64,000 nt of DNA from an uncultured Vampirovibrio sp. (GTDB taxonomy: Bacteria > Cyanobacteriota > Vampirovibrionia > Gastranaerophilales > Gastranaerophilaceae), in the NCBI GenBank assembly GCA_910578465.1, contig CAJTPW010000001.1, positions 558,001 through 622,000 of the forward strand, read 5' to 3'. Shown one piece after another: positions 26,444 to 35,388 of this stretch (its first letter is position 1; each line of letters opens with the position of its first letter). Both the position numbers and the translations under genes were made by a program. Below the pieces are notes generated by a model. That model worked only from the letters and a program-made list of their open reading frames with translations, ran no database searches and had not been told where the DNA came from.

Positions 26444-27139
26444 TTATTTGCTATCTTGGATATTTTTACTGTTATAAAAATATTCCTTAAAATGCTTAGA
26501 AAGGTCGTCCTGCAAGGTTTTCAGCGTATTTTCAATCTGTAATCTTATTCTTTCAATTTCATCTTCATTGGCATCTTTATCTACATAAATCGGGTCACCG
26601 CAAAGAAGACACAGCTTTTTGCAGAACAACGGGAAACAAAAATCATCCCAGGTTTTTAGCTTAATAAAGCCTTTTGAAGGGCTGTGCCATGCAAAAGGAA
26701 CAATAGGGACGCCTGAAAGTTTTGCGATTTCAACTATTCCTTTCTTTACAACCTCTTTTGGTCCTGAAGGACCGTCGATTGTTATGGCAACATTATTTCC
26801 CTCTTTTAAAACATCCAAAATTTCAAGAGAAGCCTGTGCCCCGCCTCTTTTTTGCGAGCCTCTTACGGTTTTAATTCCTAAGGATTCCGCTGCCGTTGCG
26901 ATGATTTGGCCGTCTCTGGAGCGGCTTATGAGGCAATGAAGTTTTTCTCTTTCAGGAATGCCGTACACACCGCACTGTCTTGAATGCCAGAGCGCAAAAA
27001 GACATCCGTTCAGGTTTTTCGGGTAGTTTATAACCTTGCAGTCGTAAAAATATTTTTTAATATGAAATGCAACTTTCACCAAAAAGCCAAAAAGCTTGTA
27101 CTGTTTTTCTTTATCCAAAAAATTAATTCTGATTTTCAT
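26444..27139 (-). CDS. DUF374 lysophospholipid acyltransferase-like protein
   Basis: This 231-residue member of the DUF374 branch of the LPLAT superfamily probably acylates a lipid A or phospholipid precursor at the inner membrane. The family signature is clear: ALWHSRQCG near residue 50, ISRSRDGQIIA near 70, VRGSQKRGGAQASLEIL near 88 and AITIDGPSGPKEVVKKGIVEIA near 117. I start at ATG 27139 (AAGGA upstream). An upstream in-frame TTG at 27178 is less likely. It follows hisD by 60 bases on the same strand. Confidence 0.85.
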   Translation of the reverse strand: MKIRINFLDKEKQYKLFGFLVKVAFHIKKYFYDCKVINYPKNLNGCLFALWHSRQCGVYGIPEREKLHCLISRSRDGQIIATAAESLGIKTVRGSQKRGGAQASLEILDVLKEGNNVAITIDGPSGPKEVVKKGIVEIAKLSGVPIVPFAWHSPSKGFIKLKTWDDFCFPLFCKKLCLLCGDPIYVDKDANEDEIERIRLQIENTLKTLQDDLSKHFKEYFYNSKNIQDSK

Positions 27140-27199
27140 CCGTTTTTCCTTAATTGCATTCGCCCTCAATCTTATCAATTTAGGGCAGTTTGCGGGTAT

Positions 27200-28468
27200 T
27201 CACTGTTTTCTTAAGTCTGATGCGAGTTTGTGTGCAAAAAGTCCTTCGGCTTCAGCAAGGTCCGAAGCTGTTTGTGCAAGGATTTTAGCTGTTTCTTTGT
27301 CTATATTTTGATAGGTTAGAATTTTAATAAAATCAAAAACGCTCAAGCCGCCCGTATATCTTGCAGCCTTATTTGTCGGAAGCACGTGGTTTGTGCCGGA
27401 ACAATAATCTCCAAAAACTTCCGCGCAATTTTGCCCGATAAAAAGTGAACCGTAGTTTGTAAAATCGTTTGCTTTTTTGTTCGCATCCTTAAATATCAGC
27501 TCAAGGTGTTCGGGCGCTCTTAAGTTGGCAATTTCCACCGCTTCATCAATATTATCTACAACAATGCAGACGGATTTTTCAAAGGCAATCTCTGCAATAT
27601 CCTTCGTTTTCAGAGTTTGAAGCTGCTCTCTGGCGGATTTTTCAACTTCATCCGCCAATTTACTGCTCGTTGTAATCAAATATGCTCTTGCATCTTTGTC
27701 ATGCTCTGCCTGAGCCAGCATATCAGCACTTATAAGGCTGGCATTTGCTGTTTCATCCGCAACAATGAGCACTTCAGACGGGCCTGCAAGAAAATCTATA
27801 TCACATTTTCCGTAAACATATTTTTTTGCAAATGTTACAAATTTATTCCCCGGCCCTACAATTTTATCAACACTGGGGATGGTTTCAGTGCCGTATGCAA
27901 AAGCGGAAACAGCCTGTGCTCCGCCAAGTTTGTAAATTTTATCGGCGCCTGAAATATGAGCGGCGACGATTGTTTGCGGTTTTATTCTTGGAGACGTGAG
28001 GCAAACTTCTTTAACGCCCGCAACTTTCGCGGGGGTTACGGTCATAATGCAGGAGCTTGGAAGCGGATAATTTCCGCCCGGGACATAGCAAAGCACCCTC
28101 TCCAGAGGTACGATTTTATGTCCCAAAACCGAATTTCCAAGCTTTATTTCAAGTTCTTTTATGCATTCAAACTGCCTTTTTGCAAATTCAAGCACGTTTT
28201 TATGAGCTTTTTCGATGGTTATAATTGTGTTTTTATCGGTTTTTTTGTATGCTTCTTCGATTTCCTCTTCTTTTACCAAAAAATCATCAGCGTTTGCGAA
28301 ATCTCCGTCGTTAAAGCGTCTGCAATATTCAAGCAATGCCGAATTTTTGCGTGTTTTAACATCTTCTATGATTTTTGCAACATCATTTAAGGCTTCAAAT
28401 TCTATTTCAGAATAGAAGCTCTTTAGAAAATCTTCGTTATTAAGGTCTTTTTTTGTGTATATCTTCAT
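27200..28468 (-). CDS. hisD: Histidinol dehydrogenase
   Basis: HisD makes histidine from histidinol in two NAD-dependent oxidations. The 422 residues contain VPGGNYPLPSSCIMTVTPAKVAG split over 118-140, YKLGGAQAVSAFAYGTETIP near 167, KIVGPGNKFVTFAKK near 190, DFLAGPSEVLIVADE near 212, and AEHDKDARAYLITTS near 239 with the zinc/catalytic residues. The end holds the CSGTNHVLPTNKAARYTGGLSV segment (around 350-372). It is 85 bases downstream of the hisA-hisIE gene. The remaining his genes are not in the window. Confidence 0.97.
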   Translation of the reverse strand: MKIYTKKDLNNEDFLKSFYSEIEFEALNDVAKIIEDVKTRKNSALLEYCRRFNDGDFANADDFLVKEEEIEEAYKKTDKNTIITIEKAHKNVLEFAKRQFECIKELEIKLGNSVLGHKIVPLERVLCYVPGGNYPLPSSCIMTVTPAKVAGVKEVCLTSPRIKPQTIVAAHISGADKIYKLGGAQAVSAFAYGTETIPSVDKIVGPGNKFVTFAKKYVYGKCDIDFLAGPSEVLIVADETANASLISADMLAQAEHDKDARAYLITTSSKLADEVEKSAREQLQTLKTKDIAEIAFEKSVCIVVDNIDEAVEIANLRAPEHLELIFKDANKKANDFTNYGSLFIGQNCAEVFGDYCSGTNHVLPTNKAARYTGGLSVFDFIKILTYQNIDKETAKILAQTASDLAEAEGLFAHKLASDLRKQ

Positions 28469-28553
28469 ATTTTCGGCTCATTTTCCATTGCAGATTTTTT
28501 ATAAAAAGCTGTGCACAAAATTTATTTATTTTCGGTTAAATGCCAAATAAAGC

Positions 28554-29786
28554 TTATTTTGCGCGGGAAGCAAGGTTGTTTATAATGTCATTCGGTGCAA
28601 CATCATGCATTGCCATAAAAACAAGCAGGTGGTATAAAAGGTCCGCCGCTTCCCAGCCAAGCCCGTCTCCAAGCTCAAAATTTACGCTTTCAAAGGCTTC
28701 TTCCATAATCTTTCTTTTCAGGTAAAATTCGTTGTTAAAAAGCTTTGTTGTATAGGAGCCTTCGGGCATTTTTTTCTTTCTGTCCAAAATCAACTGATAT
28801 AATTCATATAAAGAAAAATCTTTGTCTTCAAAACAGCTGTATGTGCCTAAATGGCAAGCATTTCCCTTTTGTATAACTTTATATAAAATAGTGTCTTTGT
28901 CGCAGTCAAATTTTGCTGATACAAGTTCCTGTGTGTTGCCTGATGTTGCGCCTTTTGTCCAGAGTTCCTTTCTGGATCTGCTGTAATATGTGGCGCACCC
29001 TGTTGTTAAAGATTTCAAAACGGATTCTTTATTTGAATATGCAAGCATTAAAACCTGCTTTGTATTCTTATCCTGAACAATGGTCGGAATTAAGCCGTCT
29101 TTTGATTTTTCAAAATCAAGACAGGCACAAAACGCATCTTCAAGATTGATTTTTCCTGTATATATTGACATTCCAAGCTGGCAGGAAATATCCATTTTTG
29201 CAAGCTCGCGAATTTCTTCAATGCTTGTAATTCCTCCTGCCGCAACAATCGGCTTGTTTGTAATCTTTCTTATTTCGCGAAAAGCGTCAAGATTTGTACC
29301 CTGAAGCATTCCTTCTTTTTCAACAATCGTATATAAAAAGCCCGAGCAAAAATCGCCAAATCTTTGAACATGTGCCTGTGTGGAAACTTCGGTATCTGTT
29401 TGCCAGCCATCCACAGTGATTTTACCGTTTCTTGAATCTATTGCGACAATCACTCTGTCTTTCGGGAGTTTTGATAAAAAGGCTTCATCTGCTGCAGTTC
29501 CGATTATTATTTTTTTTGCACCGTAGCTGATTATTCTTTTTGCTTTTTCAACAGAGCGAATTCCGCCGCCTACCCTGCATTCCGCTATCTTGCAAATTTG
29601 ACGGATGATATCTTCATTGTCTTTTCCCGTGTTCATTGCGGCATCAAGATCTATTACGGCAATTTCGCCAAATCTTGCATAATATTTTGCAAGCTCTATA
29701 ACATTTTCTTTTTCAAGAACTTTTTCTTTTCCTTGCCTTAATTGAACCGCTTTTCCGTCCATAAGGTCTATGCTTGGAATAATCAT
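28554..29786 (-). CDS. HisA-HisI-HisE fusion
   Basis: Three histidine-pathway domains lie in one 410-residue frame. Residues 1-230 are HisA (MIIPSIDLMDGKAVQLRQG, AECRVGGGIRS, PIVAAGGITS). Residues about 232-330 are HisI, PRAMP cyclohydrolase (LMLAYSNKESV, TTGCATYYSRSRKELWTKG, CHLGTYSCF). Residues 335-410 are HisE, PRATP pyrophosphohydrolase (KIMEEAFESVNFEL, WEAADLLYHLLVFM). The fusion joins the consecutive steps PR-ATP to PR-AMP to ProFAR to PRFAR, so one protein performs reactions 2, 3 and 4. No stop or frameshift separates the parts. HisIE fusion is common; HisA attached to it is not. Confidence 0.93.
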   Translation of the reverse strand: MIIPSIDLMDGKAVQLRQGKEKVLEKENVIELAKYYARFGEIAVIDLDAAMNTGKDNEDIIRQICKIAECRVGGGIRSVEKAKRIISYGAKKIIIGTAADEAFLSKLPKDRVIVAIDSRNGKITVDGWQTDTEVSTQAHVQRFGDFCSGFLYTIVEKEGMLQGTNLDAFREIRKITNKPIVAAGGITSIEEIRELAKMDISCQLGMSIYTGKINLEDAFCACLDFEKSKDGLIPTIVQDKNTKQVLMLAYSNKESVLKSLTTGCATYYSRSRKELWTKGATSGNTQELVSAKFDCDKDTILYKVIQKGNACHLGTYSCFEDKDFSLYELYQLILDRKKKMPEGSYTTKLFNNEFYLKRKIMEEAFESVNFELGDGLGWEAADLLYHLLVFMAMHDVAPNDIINNLASRAK

Positions 29787-29829
29787 TTTTGCCTCTCTCT
29801 TAGTCTGAAAATCAGGGTTGCATCCCTTT

Positions 29830-30846
29830 TTATTTTATGAATCTGTTTAATACTTCCCAATCGAAGGTTTCAGCCCTTCTTCTTTCAAAATATTCATCTT
29901 CTGTGTAGTTTTTTAAATCTCTTATGTATGAATAATAATCCGATTCTTCACAGGCTTCAATATACGGGATATCAAATTCGCTTGCAAGGTTTTGAACCTT
30001 AACATCGTATGAAATCGGAAGTACCTTAACGCCCATTTTAAGAGCCAAAAGAACCGCGTGGTATCTCATTGCAAACAAATATTCAAGGTGGGAAAATTCT
30101 TCAATCAGCTGATTGTGAGAATTTGGTATTACAACCTCAGTTGCAATATCCGAGCATTGTGCCTTTAGCCAGTATTCAAATTTATATGCAAGTTCCGAAT
30201 CCTGTGAAGTCTGGAAAGAGAAAATTTTAATTTTTCTGTCTCCAAAATAAACGCCTATATATTTTGCAAGTTCTTTTAGAAGAGTAGGGTGCAGGAATCT
30301 GTAATTTCTAAGCTGAACGCCTACATAACCCATGGGTTCATAAGGCGGAACTTTAATATCCCAAACGGGATCCGGGACATATCTTGAATGTATCCCCCAT
30401 TTCTTTAAAATTCTTTGAGAGAATACATCACGCACCAGAATAAGGTCGCACATTTTAATTATTTTCTTAGAAATCCACTGATATCCTTTGCCATAAATCG
30501 GACCTATGCCTTGAGCAAAGATTATTACTTTTTTGCCGAAAAGCTTTGCTAGGAAAATAATTGCAAGGTAATACAAAAGGCTTAAAGAGCTTGTACCGTT
30601 TTGAAGAAGGCTGCCACCGCCAGAGATTAAGACTTTTGTATCAAGAATAGCCCAGAGAATTTGAAAGAAATTCATATAATTTAAGGCATTAATCTTAAAC
30701 ATCTTTTCTGTGCTCTCAGGGTCTGACGAGAGAGCTGTGATGTTGCAATTTGCTTTTCTGAGGTTTCTGACTAAAAGCCCCAATATCGCATCATCGCCGA
30801 AGTTTTGAAAACCGATGTAGCCTGAAATTAATACTTTTTTACCCAT
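29830..30846 (-). CDS. CsaB-like polysaccharide pyruvyl transferase
   Basis: This 338-residue protein is in the polysaccharide pyruvyl transferase family. CsaB adds ketal-pyruvate to a cell-wall polymer, in some bacteria to anchor SLH-domain proteins. Visible features are VLISGYIGFQNFGDDAILG at the N-terminus, LISGGGSLLQN near 73, FAQGIGPIYG near 110, DLILVRDVFSQ near 134, and MRYHAVLLAL near 260. No signal peptide is present. It overlaps the pfkB-like gene by 8 bases. The acceptor is unknown. Confidence 0.88.
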   Translation of the reverse strand: MGKKVLISGYIGFQNFGDDAILGLLVRNLRKANCNITALSSDPESTEKMFKINALNYMNFFQILWAILDTKVLISGGGSLLQNGTSSLSLLYYLAIIFLAKLFGKKVIIFAQGIGPIYGKGYQWISKKIIKMCDLILVRDVFSQRILKKWGIHSRYVPDPVWDIKVPPYEPMGYVGVQLRNYRFLHPTLLKELAKYIGVYFGDRKIKIFSFQTSQDSELAYKFEYWLKAQCSDIATEVVIPNSHNQLIEEFSHLEYLFAMRYHAVLLALKMGVKVLPISYDVKVQNLASEFDIPYIEACEESDYYSYIRDLKNYTEDEYFERRRAETFDWEVLNRFIK

Positions 30847-31774
30847 AAATTTTCTCGCAATATTCTTCTACTTTCTCTCTAAACGGGATTGATTTAACCG
30901 CACCCATATTCTGCATCTGCAATAAACAGAGTGCATCGGCGTACTTTCCTGCCCCGCAGGCTGTTTCGCCGTTTAAAAATCTGCTTAAAAATGCTCCGTT
31001 AAAAGCATTTGAAGCGCCTGTTGCATCTATCATATCATACTCAAGCGGCGGAATGTTTATTGTGTCATTATTTTCATAAATAAACACGCCTTTATATTTG
31101 TCTTTTACGATAACGGTTTTGATTGCAAGGTCTGCAAGTTTTGTTATGAGCATATTTGCGCTTGTGGTCTCAAACATATTTTCACCGTCACCGGTTTCAA
31201 TAAACATAATGTCGGTATATTCTCTTATAAGTTCAAAATTTTCAAGTGCCTCATCTTTATTGGTGCAGCTTTTTTGACAATTCGGGTCGTATGCCGTTAA
31301 AATATCGTTTTCTTTTGCAAACTTGAATACTTCGCTTACGACTTCTCTGACGCTTAAAGAAAGCGTTTGTGCAAAACCTGTTGCATAAATAAGTTTTGCG
31401 CGTTTAATATAATCGAAATCTATATCATCAACACAAAGTGTGCCTGCAGCGGTTTTTTGCCTGTAGTAGCCGTATTCTCTTTTGTTTTCATTATTTCCGA
31501 CAAAATAAATTCCGTTCGGTTCGTTTGAAAGCTTTACCCTGCTTGCATCAAGACCTTCCGATTGCCAGGCATCCAGCAAATATTCACCAAAGCTGTCATT
31601 TCCGACTTTTGTGATGTATCCGACACGGGAGCCGCTTCGAAGCGCCGCAATGGCTGTTACAAGAGTATCGCCCCCGTAATATTTATCAAAGCATGTGCTG
31701 CTTTTTAAAGAGGAATGTGCAGATAGCTCTATCAGGCTCTCCCCGATGGTGATTATGTCTAAATTCTCTTCCAT
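30839..31774 (-). CDS. PfkB-family sugar kinase homologue with altered active site
   Basis: This 311-residue ribokinase-fold protein is closest in pattern to 2-keto-3-deoxygluconate kinases: GGDTLVTAIAALRSGSRVGYI near residue 35, VGNDSFGEYL near 57, KYKGVFIYENND near 225. The second PfkB signature, normally DTxGAGDxF with a catalytic Asp, reads DATGASNAF near 252, so the catalytic base is Asn. The DNA codons (GCT TCA AAT GCT) leave no doubt. Unless another residue compensates, the protein may be a poor or inactive kinase. It is the first gene of a run that continues with the csaB-like and his genes. Confidence 0.85.
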   Translation of the reverse strand: MEENLDIITIGESLIELSAHSSLKSSTCFDKYYGGDTLVTAIAALRSGSRVGYITKVGNDSFGEYLLDAWQSEGLDASRVKLSNEPNGIYFVGNNENKREYGYYRQKTAAGTLCVDDIDFDYIKRAKLIYATGFAQTLSLSVREVVSEVFKFAKENDILTAYDPNCQKSCTNKDEALENFELIREYTDIMFIETGDGENMFETTSANMLITKLADLAIKTVIVKDKYKGVFIYENNDTINIPPLEYDMIDATGASNAFNGAFLSRFLNGETACGAGKYADALCLLQMQNMGAVKSIPFREKVEEYCEKIYG

Positions 31775-31859
31775 ACCTTATCTTTACCACAGAACATATT
31801 TGTGTGTCAAATTGTTAAAAACAGGACAAAACGGGGAAAAATTTGCTAAATTATATTTT

Positions 31860-32687
31860 ATGAAAAATGTATTAATTGTTGCGGCAGGCTCCGATATTGC
31901 AAAAAGTTTAATAAACTTGCTTTTGCCTTTCTGTAATGTGTTTGCCACATACAGGAAAAATATACTGAAAGGCTCTTTAAGCATAAAGGGCGGCGGGAAT
32001 TTCACCCCTTTGTTTCTCAATGTTTGTGATGAACAATCTTTTGAGAAACTAACAGAGAGTATTCAGGGTGTTAAATTTGACGCTGTTATAAATTTTGCGG
32101 GACTTGCAATAACATCTCCCGTTGTAAAACTTAGCGCACAAGATTTAACCCGCCAGCTTGAAACTTGCGTTGTCGGACTTTCAAGGCTTCTAAAAAATAT
32201 TTATCCTAATCTATCCAAGGATTCACGTGTGATAAATGTTTCTTCAATGGCCGCATTCGGCATATTTCCGTTTATTTCGCCTTACTGTCTTTCTAAAGCG
32301 GGGGCGGATATTTTGTTGAATGCTTTTGAAATTGAGACGGGAATAAGAACGGTCTCAATAAAGCCCGGGGTTGTCGGGACAAAATTCTGGCAGTATTGCA
32401 TTGATTTAAACAAAGACAATTTTAAAAACTTTGACGGAGAATATGAAGAAGCGGGCGAATTTTTGCTTCAAAACGCAAAAGATAATGTTAAAAAGGGTGT
32501 GAGCCCGAATGATGTTGCAAGGGTTATAAAAAAGGCGATTTGTGCAAAATATCCGAGACACTCTTATTTGATAGGCAGAGATGCTTATTTTGCAGCTTTT
32601 TCAAGTTTTATTCCAAGAGGCATTTTAAATTTTATAATAAGAAAAACACTGAATTTTAGAATAAGGAAATTTATTGATGGAAAATAA
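31860..32687 (+). CDS. Short-chain dehydrogenase/reductase
   Basis: This 275-residue classical SDR has a degenerate nucleotide-binding loop (VAAGSDIAKS, residues 6-15), INFAG near 81, the active-site Ser in NVSSMAAFG near 120, and YCLSK near 135 (YxxxK). SIKPGVVGTKF near 158 fits the family. The ATG at 31860 matches the fold start; the frame remains open 165 bases further upstream, overlapping the divergent kinase gene. The basic, hydrophobic C-terminus (FIIRKTLNFRIRKF) may associate with membrane. It overlaps the next gene by 11 bases. The substrate is unknown. Confidence 0.85.
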   Translation: MKNVLIVAAGSDIAKSLINLLLPFCNVFATYRKNILKGSLSIKGGGNFTPLFLNVCDEQSFEKLTESIQGVKFDAVINFAGLAITSPVVKLSAQDLTRQLETCVVGLSRLLKNIYPNLSKDSRVINVSSMAAFGIFPFISPYCLSKAGADILLNAFEIETGIRTVSIKPGVVGTKFWQYCIDLNKDNFKNFDGEYEEAGEFLLQNAKDNVKKGVSPNDVARVIKKAICAKYPRHSYLIGRDAYFAAFSSFIPRGILNFIIRKTLNFRIRKFIDGK

Positions 32688-34110
32688 CGGCACAAATAAT
32701 GCAAAAAAGATTTTTTTAATATACCCGCCATCCCCCGTGATGAACAGGGAAGACAGGTGTCAGCAGCCGACGGATGATTTAATTGTTATTCCGCCTTTGC
32801 CCCCGTCTGATTTGATGTATCTGGCTTCAATTGCCCGCGAGGCAGGGTATGAGCCCAAAATCAAGGATTACAGTCTTAAAAACGAGACAATTGAAGATTT
32901 AATCAATGATATCAGGAAATTTCAGCCTGATTATCTTGTTTTAAATGCTGCAACTCCGACTTTGAATTCGGATTTGGCACCGCTCGAAGCTGTTAAACGT
33001 GAATTTCCAAATATTATTACCGTTGCGAAAGGTGCACATTTTAATATACTTGCAAAAGAAACCCTTGAAAAATTTTTTGCACTTGATATTGCAATAATGG
33101 GCGAAGCGGAATTAACCCTGAAGGATATTCTTTTAAATAAACCGCTTAATGAAATTCAAGGTATAACATACAGGGTTGCGAATAACGTTATTTTAGAAAA
33201 CCCAAAACGGCCTTTTAATGATAATCTGGACGCACTTCCATACCCCGCACGGGATTTAATTGATAACAACATATACAGGCGTCCCGATACGGGTGAACTT
33301 CAGGCTGTAATAAAGGTTTCAAGGGGCTGCCCTTTTCATTGTTTCTTTTGTCTTGCAACTCCTGTCTCAGGTGCAAAGGTTCGCTATAGGAGCCCTGAAA
33401 ATATTTTAGGTGAAATAAAAGAATGTTATGAAAAATACGGGATTAAAAATTTTATTTTCTGGTCTGATATTTTTAATTTGAATAAAGAATGGGTGCACAA
33501 CCTTTGCGATACAATCATTAATTCGGGGATGAAAATCACCTTTTCAACTAATTCAAGGGCAGATACCGCAGATGAAGATACTGTTGAGTTGATGAAAAAA
33601 GCGGGCTGCAGCCTTGTTTCAATCGGTATCGAAAGCGGGTCTCAGTACATGCTTGATAAGATGGGTAAAAAAATAACCCTTGATGATATTAAAAATACCG
33701 TAAAACTTTTTAAGAAAAAAGGTATAAAAGTTTATGCCTATTACGTTCTTGGGCTTCCATGGGAATCCGAGGAGACGGCAAAAGAGACGGTTGAATTTTC
33801 AAAAAAGCTGAATACTCAGTTTGTAAGCTATTATACGGCAACGGCACTGTGCGGTTCCAGATTTTATGATTATGTAAAAGAACATAACCTCGGAGATTTA
33901 AACTATGATTTACCGTATTTTTATCCGAGTGTAAATACGCACCATCTTTCTAAGGAGAGAGTTTTTGAAATTCATAAAAACGCTGTAAAAAGCTATTACA
34001 TAAGGCCAAAATATATTTTAATGATGTTATTTCAAATTCGTACTTTTGCCGAGTTTAAAAATTATTTTAAGGCAGGGCTTCGGGTGCTTTTTAGAAATAA
34101 GCAGCATTAA
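32677..34110 (+). CDS. B12-binding domain radical SAM protein
   Basis: This 477-residue class B-like radical SAM enzyme has an N-terminal cobalamin-binding Rossmann domain (about 10-160, starting FLIYPPSP) and a radical SAM barrel with CPFHCFFC (CX3CX2C) near residue 217. IGIESGSQYMLDKMGK near 312 and YYVLGLPWESEET near 352 are typical downstream motifs. The C-terminal 90 residues resemble those of BchE-like family members. Such enzymes modify lipids, tetrapyrroles or natural products. The overlapping SDR suggests a two-step modification. Confidence 0.9.
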   Translation: MENNGTNNAKKIFLIYPPSPVMNREDRCQQPTDDLIVIPPLPPSDLMYLASIAREAGYEPKIKDYSLKNETIEDLINDIRKFQPDYLVLNAATPTLNSDLAPLEAVKREFPNIITVAKGAHFNILAKETLEKFFALDIAIMGEAELTLKDILLNKPLNEIQGITYRVANNVILENPKRPFNDNLDALPYPARDLIDNNIYRRPDTGELQAVIKVSRGCPFHCFFCLATPVSGAKVRYRSPENILGEIKECYEKYGIKNFIFWSDIFNLNKEWVHNLCDTIINSGMKITFSTNSRADTADEDTVELMKKAGCSLVSIGIESGSQYMLDKMGKKITLDDIKNTVKLFKKKGIKVYAYYVLGLPWESEETAKETVEFSKKLNTQFVSYYTATALCGSRFYDYVKEHNLGDLNYDLPYFYPSVNTHHLSKERVFEIHKNAVKSYYIRPKYILMMLFQIRTFAEFKNYFKAGLRVLFRNKQH

Positions 34111-34188
34111 AATTCGAAATTTTGGAACAAAATATATGTCTTATTCATCATATTCCTTGTAGGAGAAGAGAGACGAGGAATATATAAT

Positions 34189-34512
34189 ATGGAAACTTTA
34201 AGGATTTTTGATACTTATTTGTATGAAATTTCCAAAGGGACGAAACCTGTTGCACTTGTAACACTTGAAGATTTTCTTTTACCAAAAGTGACAGAGAGAC
34301 TTAAAAAACTCGGGATTGCTTTTTTGCTGCAGCCGCTTGACTGCAGCAAGGTAAATGTATTTTTCGGGAAGAAAGAATGCATTAAAACTTTGGAGTCTTT
34401 TTTGAAGCCTTTAAATGCACTAAATCCTTATGAGGATTTTATTCTGGGGACAATTTTAGGGTATGATGCGGTTTTGCAGTGTGAGAGGTTTTTAAAGAGG
34501 CTTAATGCCTGA
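34189..34512 (+). CDS. DUF2023 family protein
   Basis: This 107-residue protein matches my memory of DUF2023, a small family of unknown function known from Campylobacterota and other anaerobes. The match rests on KVNVFFGKKECIKTLESF (residues ~60-77) and the C-terminal EDFILGTILGYDAVLQCERFLK. It has no signal peptide, membrane segment or Cys cluster. It is 150 bases upstream of a small ferredoxin gene on the same strand. The family call is from recalled motifs, not a search. Confidence 0.65.
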   Translation: METLRIFDTYLYEISKGTKPVALVTLEDFLLPKVTERLKKLGIAFLLQPLDCSKVNVFFGKKECIKTLESFLKPLNALNPYEDFILGTILGYDAVLQCERFLKRLNA

Positions 34513-34663
34513 TGATATTTTGCCGTTTTGCTTGTAAATTTTTTCAGCATTTAATAAGGTATTCTAATAGTCGTTAAATTTACCTTTTGGGGTAATTAAA
34601 AAATTTTCCTGTCGAAATAAAATGTTTGTAAAATTCAACAAAGATTAATAAGGGGAAAGTTTT

Positions 34664-34846
34664 ATGAACGTTTGTATAATGGACGGGTGTGTAGCTTGCG
34701 GCGCATGTGAAGCGATAAATTCCGATGTTTTTTCCGTGGATGTAATTGCGCATGTGAATGATGCCGAAGTACAGGGAAATGAGCAGGATTGCATAGATGC
34801 AGCCCTTGTTTGTCCCGTTAATGCCATTTGGATTGAAGATATTTAA
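34664..34846 (+). CDS. Single-cluster 4Fe-4S ferredoxin
   Basis: This 60-residue acidic ferredoxin has one 4Fe-4S site formed by CVACGAC (C8, C11, C14 of the N-terminal motif) and the distal Cys in LVCPVNAI near residue 50. The second Cys set of two-cluster ferredoxins is absent. It could be an electron donor for the radical SAM enzymes upstream. Start ATG 34664 follows AGGGGAAAG. The gene ends 5 bases before the promoter of the next one. Confidence 0.9.
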   Translation: MNVCIMDGCVACGACEAINSDVFSVDVIAHVNDAEVQGNEQDCIDAALVCPVNAIWIEDI

Positions 34847-34851
34847 AAAAT

Positions 34852-34881
34852 TTGACATTTTATCCTCATAAAATGTAGGAT
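34852..34881 (+). promoter_or_regulatory. Promoter with perfect palindrome between -35 and -10
   Basis: TTGACA at 34852-34857 is followed 18 bases later by TAGGAT (34876-34881) preceded by TG. A perfect 9-base inverted repeat, ACATTTTAT (34855-34863) and ATAAAATGT (34868-34876), fills the spacer. A repressor bound there would block polymerase. It controls the secreted coiled-coil gene that starts at 34921. Confidence 0.55.
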
Positions 34882-34920
34882 GTTAGTATTCGATTTGAAA
34901 ATTTTTATGAGGAGAAAAAT

Positions 34921-35352
34921 ATGTCAAAAAAAATAGCTATAAACTTATTGCTTCTTGCTGTGTTTTTTGGGTTCACTACAAGTGTGACCCTTGCGAATGA
35001 CGCTGTTTTTAACGGTCAGCAAAATCAAACTGCCGTTCAGGAAGTTAATATTAAGCCTACGGAAGCAAGGACTGTGCCTCAAAATGCAGAGGTTGAAGCT
35101 GTAAATACGCAGAGTCCTTCCGATACGCTTTCAAATGAGAAATTTAAAAGTGCTGTAAATAACCTTGAATCGGCACAGGTTGATGTTCGGGAACAGCTTG
35201 CAACCTATAAAGCACTTGTAGAGCAAAAAGAACTCGATGTAAACAACAGAAAAGCTGAATTATCCAAACTCAAAAGGGAATATTCCGCTCTTCAAAAGAA
35301 GATGAAAAACATCGAGAAAATGAAAAAAATGTTGAATAATAATATTATATAG
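34921..35352 (+). CDS. Secreted coiled-coil protein
   Basis: This 143-residue protein has an N-terminal signal peptide (KK, then INLLLLAVFFGFTTSVT, likely cleaved after LAN near residue 25), a Gln/Glu-rich linker, and a C-terminal helix of about 80 residues with coiled-coil pattern (KELDVNNRKAELSKLKREY). It is probably periplasmic or envelope-attached. I do not recognise a family. GAGGAG precedes the ATG. Confidence 0.75.
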   Translation: MSKKIAINLLLLAVFFGFTTSVTLANDAVFNGQQNQTAVQEVNIKPTEARTVPQNAEVEAVNTQSPSDTLSNEKFKSAVNNLESAQVDVREQLATYKALVEQKELDVNNRKAELSKLKREYSALQKKMKNIEKMKKMLNNNII

Positions 35353-35388
35353 GCTTTATCCGATACGGTTAAACCTTTGAAAAATAAA

